Assembly: GCA_964404895.1 (NCBI GenBank)
Contig: CAYOLV010000001.1
Location: 186,001-250,000 of the forward strand
Direction of reading: 5' to 3'
Source of the DNA: JBGSUZ01 sp964404895
Lineage (GTDB): Bacteria; Bacillota; Clostridia; Peptostreptococcales; Acidaminobacteraceae
DNA length: 64,000 nt
Position 1 is the first letter of the stretch; each line of letters opens with the position of its first letter. The position numbers and the translations under genes are program-made. Below, one piece after another: positions 8,530 to 17,200 of the stretch. Under the pieces are notes generated by a model. The model was not told the DNA's origin, made no database searches, and was given only the letters and a program-made list of their open reading frames with translations.

Positions 8530-9987
8530 ATGAAAGATGAATATTTTGATGCTTTAAAAAATAACGACTTTATTTCATATTCATATAACCTTAAAAGGTT
8601 TTGTTTGCTCTATTCACATTTGATTGGTAAGTTTAGAGGCATTGACAAGCAATTGAAGATATGGATGAATGACAAAGAAAGTTTACCTGCAATCGAGTGG
8701 TTCTTACAAAATAAAAAACAGATTTGTGAAGAACTAATTGAGTTAAATGAGCTTATAAATCAAGTGCCGTTAGAGATTATTACAGATGAACTTAGGTGCA
8801 TTCATAAAGATATTTTAGATAGTATGACACTAATTGAAGTAAAAGGGCAAATAGAAAAATTAAGATGTTCATTAAAGATTGAGGAAGACGCTTACCTAAA
8901 AAACTTGGAAGTAAAGGATCCTTTTGATCAGAGTTCGGAAGCGGAATCGCTGGAGATATATTTCGAATATAAGAAGAAGTCAAGCGGTAAATATTTTGAG
9001 GGTGATATTTATAGTGGTTCAGTTATAAGGAACATTGTAACATTAGCTAAACTCTATTTTTATCAAATTGGTGATTGGATTTATTATTACAATTTAACGA
9101 ATAACGCGATACACAGATTTTTAATGAAAGAAGAAATTGATGAAATTGTTGTACCAGATGTTAATGTTGAACGAATTCTTTTGAATAATGGGAAGCTGTA
9201 TTTTATTGGGAAAAGATATTTGTTTAGTGACTACTATGTAACCATTAATTCAGAAAAGCATTTCAAATATAATGATGGTTCTCACAATTGCTTGTTTGAG
9301 ATAAGATGTGATGGTACATTAATTGAATTGGCTGACATGGTATCCTTAGTAACTTTTGATGACAAGTATTTATATGTTTTAAAGAATGACAAGTATATCT
9401 ATCGGTATGATAAACAGGGGCGTGGTTCGTTACGTTTAATAGAGTTGAACAACGATTGTTGGGGTATAAATCTACAAGCTTTTGATGGTTGGTTGTATTG
9501 GTGTGAGTGGAAGGCGACTTCTGCGAATGTTATGAGAATTGATTCTAAAAGTGAATCTTTATTAAGAAGTGAATGGATTGCTTCTGATGTACAGCAATTT
9601 AATTATTTCGTTACAGTCGAGGGATTAATCTATCAACGTGGAAGGAATTGGGATCTAGAACGTTTTTTTGAAAATGGATTTAAAAAAAAGGTTACTATTG
9701 GTAGAGGGGACTGGATTTATCCAAATGATTTTATAATTGATGATAGCTTTTATTATGAGATTTCAACAAGTGAAAGAGCAATTTTTGACTTTAAAAATGG
9801 TATGAATAAATGTGTTAAAAAAATGAGTTTTCCTAAGTTATTTGCTATTATTGACAATTGCGTTTTATGTGTCGAGAAACTAAACAGAAGCGTTTACTTA
9901 CTCGATTTAGAAACAGGCGCTGAGAGAAGAATAACTTCATCATATCATGAAGATTTGATATTAGCTGCCATAAAATGGGGAATATGA
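8530..9987 (+). CDS. Module protein C: shared N-terminal module fused to a beta-propeller-like region (DUF5050-like)
   Basis: 485 aa from the ATG at 8530, seven codons inside the longest frame and well spaced from AAGGGG. Residues 1-130 are a divergent version of the shared module (KDEYFDALKNN, FRGIDKQLKIW, AIEWFLQNKK, MTLIEVKGQIEKL). The rest lacks the coiled coil and membrane segments and instead has repeated short beta motifs rich in aromatic residues (GDWIYYYN, GKLYFIGKR, DKYLYVLKN, DGWLYWCEW, DNCVLCVEK), as in DUF5050-type six-bladed propellers. No signal peptide, so the propeller is probably cytoplasmic unless exported by another route. The different C-terminus on the same module is the main argument for a trafficking or docking role of that module (inference). 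Confidence 0.75.
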   Translation: MKDEYFDALKNNDFISYSYNLKRFCLLYSHLIGKFRGIDKQLKIWMNDKESLPAIEWFLQNKKQICEELIELNELINQVPLEIITDELRCIHKDILDSMTLIEVKGQIEKLRCSLKIEEDAYLKNLEVKDPFDQSSEAESLEIYFEYKKKSSGKYFEGDIYSGSVIRNIVTLAKLYFYQIGDWIYYYNLTNNAIHRFLMKEEIDEIVVPDVNVERILLNNGKLYFIGKRYLFSDYYVTINSEKHFKYNDGSHNCLFEIRCDGTLIELADMVSLVTFDDKYLYVLKNDKYIYRYDKQGRGSLRLIELNNDCWGINLQAFDGWLYWCEWKATSANVMRIDSKSESLLRSEWIASDVQQFNYFVTVEGLIYQRGRNWDLERFFENGFKKKVTIGRGDWIYPNDFIIDDSFYYEISTSERAIFDFKNGMNKCVKKMSFPKLFAIIDNCVLCVEKLNRSVYLLDLETGAERRITSSYHEDLILAAIKWGI

Positions 9988-10026
9988 TCCATTTGCTTAA
10001 ATGCAGATGCTTGGATATGAGTTGTT

Positions 10027-10119
10027 ATGAATGACGAATATTTAAGAAGTTTGGAAAGAGAATCATATAATAGTCCTGGATTATTCATGAAAACGTTTGG
10101 AAATTGCTATAACGACTGA
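10027..10119 (+). pseudogene. Second orphan N-terminal fragment of a module gene
   Basis: An ATG opens a 30-codon frame that begins NDEYLRSLERESYN, matching the start of the module proteins, then loses similarity and stops at 10117-10119. Nothing resembling the rest of a module gene follows, so the gene appears to have been cut shortly after its start. Confidence 0.65.
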
Positions 10120-10130
10120 AACTACTTGGA

Positions 10131-10206
10131 TACCGGTACAATTCTGATGGGTGTTTTGACGTCATCATCTGAACTCCGGCCACGTAGAAGCCGTAGTCCT
10201 ATTGCA
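10131..10206 (+). repeat. Decayed tail sequence, copy 2 (RlmD-like HVEAVVLLQRK end)
   Basis: This is the better-preserved partner of 8058-8165. One frame reads WVF, then RHHLNSGHVEAVVLLQRKNG and a stop. The segment HVEAVVLL is typical of the C-terminus of RlmD-type rRNA methyltransferases (the intact gene at 201 ends SHVECVVKLEKR). Frame breaks upstream show decay. Together with the recombinase remnant it may mark a former insertion boundary. Confidence 0.45.
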
Positions 10207-10498
10207 ACGTAAAAACGGATAAAATGAATGACTAAACAATAATATGCAATAATTAAGGATACGAGAGTAGATACTTTCATGTCTTTTTTTTATTACGCAG
10301 ATTTAAGAATCTTGATCAATATAGCAATAAGGGGAAGCATAGACGAAAAAAATCCGCTACATTCCTGCCAAGACAATTGAACATAGAAGGATTAGGTAGC
10401 GGCATATTGCAGGGTTAGCACTTCGGGACCAGCTCAATGGGTGCCTTGAAAATCAATTTGACACTTATACACACCTGATTGAAAGTTGCCCCGTGGAT
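10207..10498. other. Non-coding gap before the IS element
   Basis: No gene, clear promoter or repeat could be supported in this stretch. It contains many stops in all frames and looks like decayed accessory DNA. Confidence 0.4.
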
Positions 10499-10567
10499 CG
10501 GCTACACTAAATTAGACAGAAAAGATAAGGTCTAGTATGCTTAAATAAAACCTAAAGGAGCATAACG

Positions 10568-10852
10568 ATGACTAAGAGACCCAGACGTGAATTTACTCAT
10601 GAATTTAAAGAACAGATGGTGAAATTATTTCTAAACGGCAAACCACGAAAAGATATTCTAGCAGAATACGATTTAACTGCATCCACATTTGATAAGTGGG
10701 TCAAGCAGCATCAAAATACAGGTTCTTTTAAAGAAAAGGACAATAAGTCCGAAGAACAACTTGAACTCGAAAAACTACGTAAAGATAATCAGCGATTATT
10801 GATGGAGAACGACATTTTAAAGCAAGCAGCGCTGATCATGGGACGAAAGTAA
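10568..10852 (+). CDS. IS3-family transposase OrfA
   Basis: A 94-aa HTH protein preceded by AAAGGAG. The N-terminus (RPRREFTHEFKEQMVKLF) and the helix-turn-helix with TASTFDKWVKQH are typical of OrfA (HTH_8/InsE type), and residues 65-92 form the leucine-zipper-like helix used for dimerisation (LEKLRKDNQRLLMENDILKQ). In this family OrfA binds the terminal repeats and is also made as an OrfAB fusion by -1 frameshifting; OrfB lies in the -1 frame here, and a short A-run before the OrfA stop could be the slip site. Confidence 0.9.
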   Translation: MTKRPRREFTHEFKEQMVKLFLNGKPRKDILAEYDLTASTFDKWVKQHQNTGSFKEKDNKSEEQLELEKLRKDNQRLLMENDILKQAALIMGRK

Positions 10853-10854
10853 AA

Positions 10855-11679
10855 GTGATTCATGCAAACCGTCACAAATACTCGATTTCAGCAATGTGTA
10901 ACGTCCTTAAAATTCCAAGAAGCACTTACTATTACGAAAGCTGCAGCCTTCAAAAGACAGATGAAATAACACCGCTGGTAATCGAAATCTTCAGGAAAAG
11001 CAAAAATAATTATGGGACTCGAAAAATCAAGAAAAGCACTGATAAAACTGAACATGCTGTATCTCGCAGAAGAATCGGACGCATCATGAAAGAAAATGGA
11101 TTGGTCTCAAACTATACGATTGCTCAGTTTAAGACCTATAAAGCACCCTGTAATGAATCAAACGTCAGCAATGAACTCAACCAAGAGTTTAACAACCGCA
11201 AGCTTTCAGAAGTCGTTGTGAGTGATTTGACCTATGTTAGAGTTGCAGGAAAATGGAACTATGTATGTTTTCTTCTTGATCTCCATAATCGAGAAATTAT
11301 TGGCTACAGTGCTGGTCAAAGAAAAGATGCAATGCTTGTATATCAAGCTTTTTCAAGTGTTAAACGAAATTTAAATGACATTTCAGTATTTCACACAGAT
11401 CGAGGCAATGAATTTAAAAATAAAGTAATAGATGATGTCATAGAAACCTTTGATATCAAGCGTTCGCTGAGTAAAAAGGGTTGTCCATATGACAACGCTG
11501 TTGCTGAAGCAACGTTTAAAATTTTCAAGACAGAGTTTGTCTATCCAAATACTTTTAAGTCATTAGATGATTTGAAATTAATGCTGTCAGATTATACGAA
11601 CTGGCACATCAACTTCCGAATGCACTCAACACTAGGCTATTTGACACCTGTAGAGTACAGGCAAAAACACCTTAGCTAA
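10855..11679 (+). CDS. IS3-family transposase OrfB (DDE integrase core)
   Basis: 274 aa with an N-terminal HTH_21 region (SRRRIGRIMKENGLVS) and an rve integrase core. The DDE residues can be seen in VVSDLTYVRV, FHTDRGNEF and NAVAEATFKIFKTE, with the conserved Lys seven residues after the Glu. The C-terminus HSTLGYLTPVEYR is typical of the family. The GTG at 10855 follows OrfA by two bases in the -1 frame. The frame is complete, which supports an active element. Confidence 0.9.
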   Translation: MIHANRHKYSISAMCNVLKIPRSTYYYESCSLQKTDEITPLVIEIFRKSKNNYGTRKIKKSTDKTEHAVSRRRIGRIMKENGLVSNYTIAQFKTYKAPCNESNVSNELNQEFNNRKLSEVVVSDLTYVRVAGKWNYVCFLLDLHNREIIGYSAGQRKDAMLVYQAFSSVKRNLNDISVFHTDRGNEFKNKVIDDVIETFDIKRSLSKKGCPYDNAVAEATFKIFKTEFVYPNTFKSLDDLKLMLSDYTNWHINFRMHSTLGYLTPVEYRQKHLS

Positions 11680-11703
11680 TTTGTCCGGTTTAATGTTGAC
11701 AAT

Positions 11704-11778
11704 CCAGATGATTATCTTGGTCTTGATGGCGAAAATGAATTTATTATTTACATGGCCCTTGTAGGAAAGCTAAAGTAA
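11704..11778 (+). pseudogene. C-terminal stub of a nitroreductase/SagB-like protein
   Basis: Immediately after the IS right end, an open frame reads DDYLGLDGENEFIIYMALVGK and ends at 11778. This resembles the C-terminal strand and tail of SagB/nitroreductase-type flavoproteins. The upstream part is missing, so the IS or an associated deletion removed the gene. The family assignment rests on a short segment. Confidence 0.45.
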
Positions 11779-11784
11779 AAGGAG

Positions 11785-12528
11785 GTGGTTATCATACTTC
11801 GTATTGCCATTTGCGATGATATGCCAAGCGAGTTACAAAATCTTGTTTCGCTTTTAAATCAATATATTGCTGTCAACAATATTGACGCTGAAGTGACAGA
11901 ATTCGCCCACTCAGATACCCTAGTGACTGCTATAGAAAAAGAGAGTTTTCACCTTTATATATTAGACATAGTCATGCCTTTGGTGAATGGACTTGAGTTA
12001 GGCAAGGAAGTTCGTCGTGTAGACCGCGAGGCGCAGATCATTTATGTCACCACAGAACCGCAGTTTGCTTTGCAGGCTTACGTCGCAAGTCCTCTAAATT
12101 ATCTCATTAAACCAATTGATAGCCATCAGTTGTTTGATACATTGACCCTTGCCATCTCAAAAATAGACCATTTTGATGAGCAAACGTTCACTCTAAAGAC
12201 CACCGATAGTCTGAGGGTAATTAAACACACAGACATTGTGTGCTGTGAATATAGCAGTCATGCTGTTATTATCAGTCTGAAAAATGGGGATGAGGCGGTT
12301 AGCCGAACGATTCGGGAGAGTTTTTCTTCATTTTGTTCATCCATATTAAAGGACAAACATTTTATCCAATGTCATGCCTCTTATTTGATAAACATGCGCT
12401 TTGTAGAGCGTTTTACCAAAGATAGTTTTCTATTGCGTGGTGGTAAAAGCGTTCCTATTGCAGCAAAGCAATACCCAATTGTTCGAGACGCTTACATGGA
12501 CTACCTGATGGCAAAGGGGGATTTATAA
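11785..12528 (+). CDS. LytTR-family response regulator (AgrA/LytR type)
   Basis: 247 aa. The N-terminal receiver domain (IAICDD, phospho-acceptor Asp in LYILDIVMP, and PLNYLIKPI) is followed by a LytTR DNA-binding domain (about residues 145-245; ECHAS-like FIQCHASYLINMRFV). It should bind direct repeats upstream of target promoters when phosphorylated by the kinase encoded next, whose start codon overlaps its stop by one base. The GTG start overlaps the AAGGAGG site; the ATA codon at 11794 would be at normal distance and gives the family-typical LRIAICDD beginning, so the true start is uncertain. The genes for three exported surface proteins lie downstream and are possible targets (inference). 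Confidence 0.88.
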   Translation: MVIILRIAICDDMPSELQNLVSLLNQYIAVNNIDAEVTEFAHSDTLVTAIEKESFHLYILDIVMPLVNGLELGKEVRRVDREAQIIYVTTEPQFALQAYVASPLNYLIKPIDSHQLFDTLTLAISKIDHFDEQTFTLKTTDSLRVIKHTDIVCCEYSSHAVIISLKNGDEAVSRTIRESFSSFCSSILKDKHFIQCHASYLINMRFVERFTKDSFLLRGGKSVPIAAKQYPIVRDAYMDYLMAKGDL

Positions 12529-13814
12529 TGATTACAATCTTCCCTGACATTTTGCGATCAGTGGTCACAGACATAATGCTAATCCTTTTGCTTTTCACTA
12601 TGGCGACACCTAAATACAAAAGCAAAGCATTGTATGCCTTTGTGACAATCATCATACTGGTGGGTAATGTCAGCATGAACTGTTATTTTTATCTTACTGG
12701 CAACTATACTGCTGTATTTTATTTAAACTTCGCTCTGCTGATTGTGATTGGAGTTGTTCTAAAGCCCCTTTTTGTGGACAAAATCATGCAGTGGATCTTT
12801 AGTTATATTACCGTGCTGAATATTCATATTTCAGTGGTATTTTTAAGTTATATATTTCGTGGTATAATTCCTAGTTCTCCTTACAACGTGACTATATTGC
12901 GTTTCATCATGTTCTCTTTAATCATAATTGTGTTTCATAAGAGGGTATCAAAGCTGTATCGGAACGTACTGGACTACTGGCATATCTACATGTTGCCAAT
13001 AATCGCTTTGTTGGCTTGTTTTATGGCATATCTTTTTGGCGGAGATATTAAGGTATTGCTGGTATATAATTATCGACCCCTGATGTTCCTTATTTTCTTA
13101 GGATTGTCCGTATATATTTCAATTATTCATTCTCTTAAAACGATTACAAAACAGTATGCCATGCGCGAAGAAAATCAAAAAATGCAGACGGAGCGAGAAT
13201 ATCTGCAGCTGGCTGCCAACAGCATGTCCCATCGGCTGGAGTTTATGGAGAAGGTATCCGCTCAGAATAGTCGAGCCGCTCATGACCGCCGTCATTTCAA
13301 CAACGTTCTTCTGGAACTTTTAGAACAGGGGTTAGAGGGTGAAGCGGTTGCTTTGCTTAATGGCAATAATGAATCATCTCCGAAAATCAGCAAAGTATAC
13401 TGCGAAAACCCGGCTGTAAACGCAGCGGTCAGCTATTATGTGGGTCTTGCGGAACAGGCGGGCATAATGACGGAAATTGTATTGGACATTCCTGCAAACC
13501 TTAATGTAGATACACTAGAGCTTTCCATGGTGGTCTCGAATCTAATGGAAAATGCAATTCAAGCTTGCACAAAAATGCATGAAAAACAGGATCCTTATCT
13601 TCGATTTAAGTGTCTTAGCGTGGGAAGGCTTTTGATGGAAGTAGAAAATCCTTGCGCTGATGACGTCGTATTAGACGAGAGCGGCTATCCTGTTGCGGGT
13701 GAAGTGGGGCACGGTATGGGCAGCAAGAGTGTGATCGCCTTTGCTAAGAAGTATGATGGTGAACTGCTGTATAAAATTGAAAATGGTATTTTTCGGGTGC
13801 GTCTTTTGGTATAA
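12528..13814 (+). CDS. GHKL sensor histidine kinase (AgrC-like)
   Basis: 428 aa. The first ~205 residues contain six or seven hydrophobic segments, as in AgrC/ComD peptide-sensing kinases. A coiled linker leads to the phospho-acceptor region AHDRRHFNN and a HATPase_c_5 (GHKL) domain with the N box VVSNLMENAIQAC and the G box GHGMGSKSV. It overlaps the regulator gene by one base (TAATG) and forms a two-component pair with it. No AgrB/AgrD-like processing protein or signal peptide gene is visible nearby, so the ligand is unknown. Confidence 0.88.
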   Translation: MITIFPDILRSVVTDIMLILLLFTMATPKYKSKALYAFVTIIILVGNVSMNCYFYLTGNYTAVFYLNFALLIVIGVVLKPLFVDKIMQWIFSYITVLNIHISVVFLSYIFRGIIPSSPYNVTILRFIMFSLIIIVFHKRVSKLYRNVLDYWHIYMLPIIALLACFMAYLFGGDIKVLLVYNYRPLMFLIFLGLSVYISIIHSLKTITKQYAMREENQKMQTEREYLQLAANSMSHRLEFMEKVSAQNSRAAHDRRHFNNVLLELLEQGLEGEAVALLNGNNESSPKISKVYCENPAVNAAVSYYVGLAEQAGIMTEIVLDIPANLNVDTLELSMVVSNLMENAIQACTKMHEKQDPYLRFKCLSVGRLLMEVENPCADDVVLDESGYPVAGEVGHGMGSKSVIAFAKKYDGELLYKIENGIFRVRLLV

Positions 13815-13871
13815 GTCTATGAGATATTCGTGTGCAATAGTAAATACAAGAAAATTTAATTTTTTAAGTGT

Positions 13872-13912
13872 AAAAATGAGCCTTTTAAGTGTAAAGGCTC
13901 ATTTTTATTTTT
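13872..13912 (+). terminator. Terminator after the two-component operon
   Basis: Long A-T-flanked stem AAAAATGAGCCTTT/AAAGGCTCATTTTT with an adjacent T-rich tract, about 60 bases after the kinase stop. Confidence 0.85.
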
Positions 13913-13983
13913 ATTGTGTTATGGTTTGAAAAGAAAATTGTAGAAAATTCTACATGGAATTCCCTACAAAGGAGTGTGAATAA

Positions 13984-14199
13984 ATGGATAACCGTAGGCG
14001 TGTCGACGTGCAGCTATCTGCTCCCAATGCCGAGGGTAATGTATGGCCAAAGCAGGTTTGTCCTGCCTTTGAGCCTAGGTCAGATACGCCTGTTGGAATG
14101 AAGCAATGCTGGTATTGTAGGTATGCCGACTTTCACTTAGACTGGCAACGAGCCCTAGATGTGGGCGTATGTTATTGGCCTAAAAGGATTATTGGATAA
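13984..14199 (+). CDS. Small Cys-rich protein of unknown function
   Basis: 71 aa with an AAAGGAG site eight bases before the ATG. The protein has four cysteines and one histidine arranged as C-x16-C-x2-C, a H-x-D in YADFHLD, and C in DVGVCYWP, which could bind a metal or form a zinc-knuckle-like fold. The strict spacing and the ribosome site support a real gene, and I have an impression of similar small clostridial proteins, but no family name can be given. It lies alone between the kinase terminator and the 1828-aa SLH gene, 53 bases before the latter, and could be co-transcribed with it. Confidence 0.6.
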   Translation: MDNRRRVDVQLSAPNAEGNVWPKQVCPAFEPRSDTPVGMKQCWYCRYADFHLDWQRALDVGVCYWPKRIIG

Positions 14200-14252
14200 A
14201 GTTTTAGAAGTCTTAATTATTTCCAAATTACTTATAAAGAGGAGAACTACAT

Positions 14253-17200
14253 ATGGCAATAAAATTTAAAAGAGTCTTGTCCGTATTTCTATCTATAGCG
14301 TTGGTGCTGGGTATCATGCCTGCTGTAGAGATAGGTTCACATGCCACAACCACGCTAAATCCTGGGGATATAGCGATTGTAGCAATTAATGGAGATGTAG
14401 ATGCAGTCAACAGCTATGACAGAGGTTTCTCCTTCATGCCGCTGGTCGATTTGGAGGCGGGAACCGTCATTAACTTTACAGATTATGGGTGGAGTGATGT
14501 GACGGGTGCGTTTATTACTCAAAATACAATCGCAGACGCATTTATTCACTATACTGCACCGACAACAATTCCTGCAGGTACGGTCATTCGTTGTGATTTA
14601 TATAGTAATTCAAATTTCACGTTTGATTATTCGTATGCTGGATCGGGAAACAACTATCTAAATCTGGCGGGACTAAGCAGTTCCGATGAGCTGCTGGTTT
14701 TTACTGGAGATAGAGCCACACCTACATTCATTTGTGCGGCCACCTTTGTGAACACCGGTTGGGCAACTAGTGTACCAACGACAGGCGTGACCAGTGGTTC
14801 AGGCTCTTCACTACCTGGCAGCGGAAATGATTCTGTTGCAGATCTTGTAGATGATGTGACTGCATTTTCATTTAATCAACCTACAACGGCTAATGATAAT
14901 TGCTCTTATTCTGGACCTACAACGGCGGCGACCAAAGGGGATTGGCAAACAAGAATTGCGAATTTCTCAAATTGGACATTCAATGATATCGCACCTATTC
15001 CAACGCCCCCAGCAGGCCCATTTACTGTCAGTGGATTAGACAGTACTGCCCCAGTTCTAAGCGCAGGAGCAGTCAACAGAACTGGTGAAACCGCAGGCAC
15101 AGTGAAGTTCACCTCAAATGAAGCAGGCAGCTACTATTATGAAGTCGTAGAAGACGGGGCAGCAGCACCGAGCATTGTCACCACTGGAGCGGGAACGCCT
15201 TGCGGAACAACAGAGACGACCATAACAAATCCAACAGGTCTATCAGCTGGCGCGAAGGATATTTATATCCGCGTAAAAGATGGGTCTAACAATGTCAGCA
15301 GCCCGATAATGATAGATATTCCTGCATATGCACTATCGGTGTTAAGCGTTACCGCACCTAGCGATAAAAGCTATGGCGTGGGGGAGACTCTAGATTTCAC
15401 CGTAAAATTTAGTGAAGCTGTAACGATAGCAGGTGGAACACCCTATATTCTAATTAACTTAAACGCAGGAGGACCATCCCTTGCGTATTATATAAGCGGA
15501 AGCGGAACCTCGTCACTTGTATTTAGATATACGGTAGGTTCTGGACAAAATGACCCAGACGGTATTCAACTTGGAACAGCAATCGTTGGAAACGGTGCTA
15601 CTATACGTAATTCATCTAGTAGCGATGCGACACTGACACTGAGTAACGTAGGGGCAACCACAGGCCTACTGGTCGATACAACCACTCCAACTGTCAGCAG
15701 CACCAATCCTACTGACAATGGAGTGAATGTAGGCGTTGACAGTAATCTGGTGATTAACTTCAGTGAAAATGTAAAAATTGGAACGGGTGAGATTATCATT
15801 AGTAAGAGCTCTAACAACAGTACAGTTGAAGTCATTGATGTTGCTTCTGGAAAAGTATCGGGCGGGGGCACCAGCTCAATAACCATCAATCCAAATACGA
15901 CCTTAGATGAAAATACCGGCTACTATGTTTATATTGATACAAATGCATTTGATGACTTAGCGGGAAATAGCTATGCTGGTATTGCAGATACAGCCTCGTG
16001 GAACTTCACAACAGTTGATTCAACGACTCCAACCGTGACAAGTGTGAATGTGCCAATGAATGACACCTATATTACTAATGAAAACCTTGATTTTAAAGTG
16101 AATTTTGATGAACCTGTATATGTGAATGACGCAGGCGGAAAACCTTTTATTCCAATTACCTTAAATACAGGAGGTACAGTTAATGCTGCCTATGTAAGTG
16201 GAAGTGGTTCTTCATCACTTATATTTAGATATACTATAGCATCGGGAAAGTTAGATGAAGACGGAGTTTCTGTTGGCACAGCCATAACAACAAATGGCGG
16301 GACACTTAAAGATGTAGCTGGGAATGATGCTAACTTGACATTATACAGCATTACATCCACAACTGGGGTTAAAATTGACTCGGTGGCACCAACCATCTCA
16401 AGCGTAGTCGTACCGAATAGTGGCACCTATAAAGCAGGCCAAAATATGAACTTTTCAGTATGCTTTACTGAGAATGTCGATGTGTATACAGGAGGCGGAA
16501 CACCTTATATTCCAATGACCTTAGATTCTGGAGAAACAGTTCGTGCAACCTATGTCAGTGGAGGTAACTCTCCATATGCAGTTTTTAGATATACGGTACA
16601 GTCAGGAAACTTTGACGTAAACGGAATTTCTTTTGGTGCTGCAATAGTAGCAAATGGCGGAATAATTCAAGATACAGTAGGAAATAATGCTAACTTGACA
16701 TTAAATAGTGTTGGATCGACAAGTAGTATTATAATTGACGCAGTAGCCCCAGATGTTAGCTCGTTTAACCCTGCTGACAATGCTACTGGTGTAGCAACAA
16801 ATAGTGATTTGGCAATTACATTTAATGAAAATGTTACAGTGGGACTTGGCACTATTTACATTAAGAAAAGTTCTGACAACAGTGTGGTTGAGGCAATAGC
16901 TGCTAGTTCTGGGAAAGTAACGGGCTCAGGGACACCAAAGATAACCATAAACCCAGGCATAACACTGTCAGAAGGGACAGAATATTATATACAGATGGGT
17001 TCACCTGCATTTCGCGATTTAGCGGGAAATAATTTCCCAGGAATATTAAATACAGATTCTTGGAGTTTTACAACAGCAGACTCAACAGCACCTATTCTTC
17101 AAAGTGCAGTTAGAGACAACAGCACACAAATTACAGTGACCCTAAGTGAACCAGCCCAAAACCTTACAAAGGCAAACGATGGTGGATTTACTGTATTTGA

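Larger units (their letters stand above)
10499..11701 (+). mobile_element. IS3-family insertion sequence
   Basis: Two consecutive transposase frames (orfA and orfB) lie between imperfect inverted ends. The left end near 10499 (CGGCTACACTAAATTAGACA) pairs with the reverse complement of the right end near 11701 (TGTCAACATTAAACCGGACA); about two thirds of positions agree. Both frames are open and the catalytic residues are present, so the element looks functional. It abuts a truncated nitroreductase-like tail. No target-site duplication was identified with confidence. Confidence 0.8.

Noticed and set aside
13741..13929. 62-aa frame over the kinase gene end
   Set aside because: Overlaps the kinase C-terminus in another frame and runs through its terminator; no start signal.
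15566..15889. Minus-strand open frame of 107 aa inside the SLH gene
   Set aside because: Repeat-rich coding sequence on the plus strand creates long antisense frames; no ribosome site and no recognisable domain.
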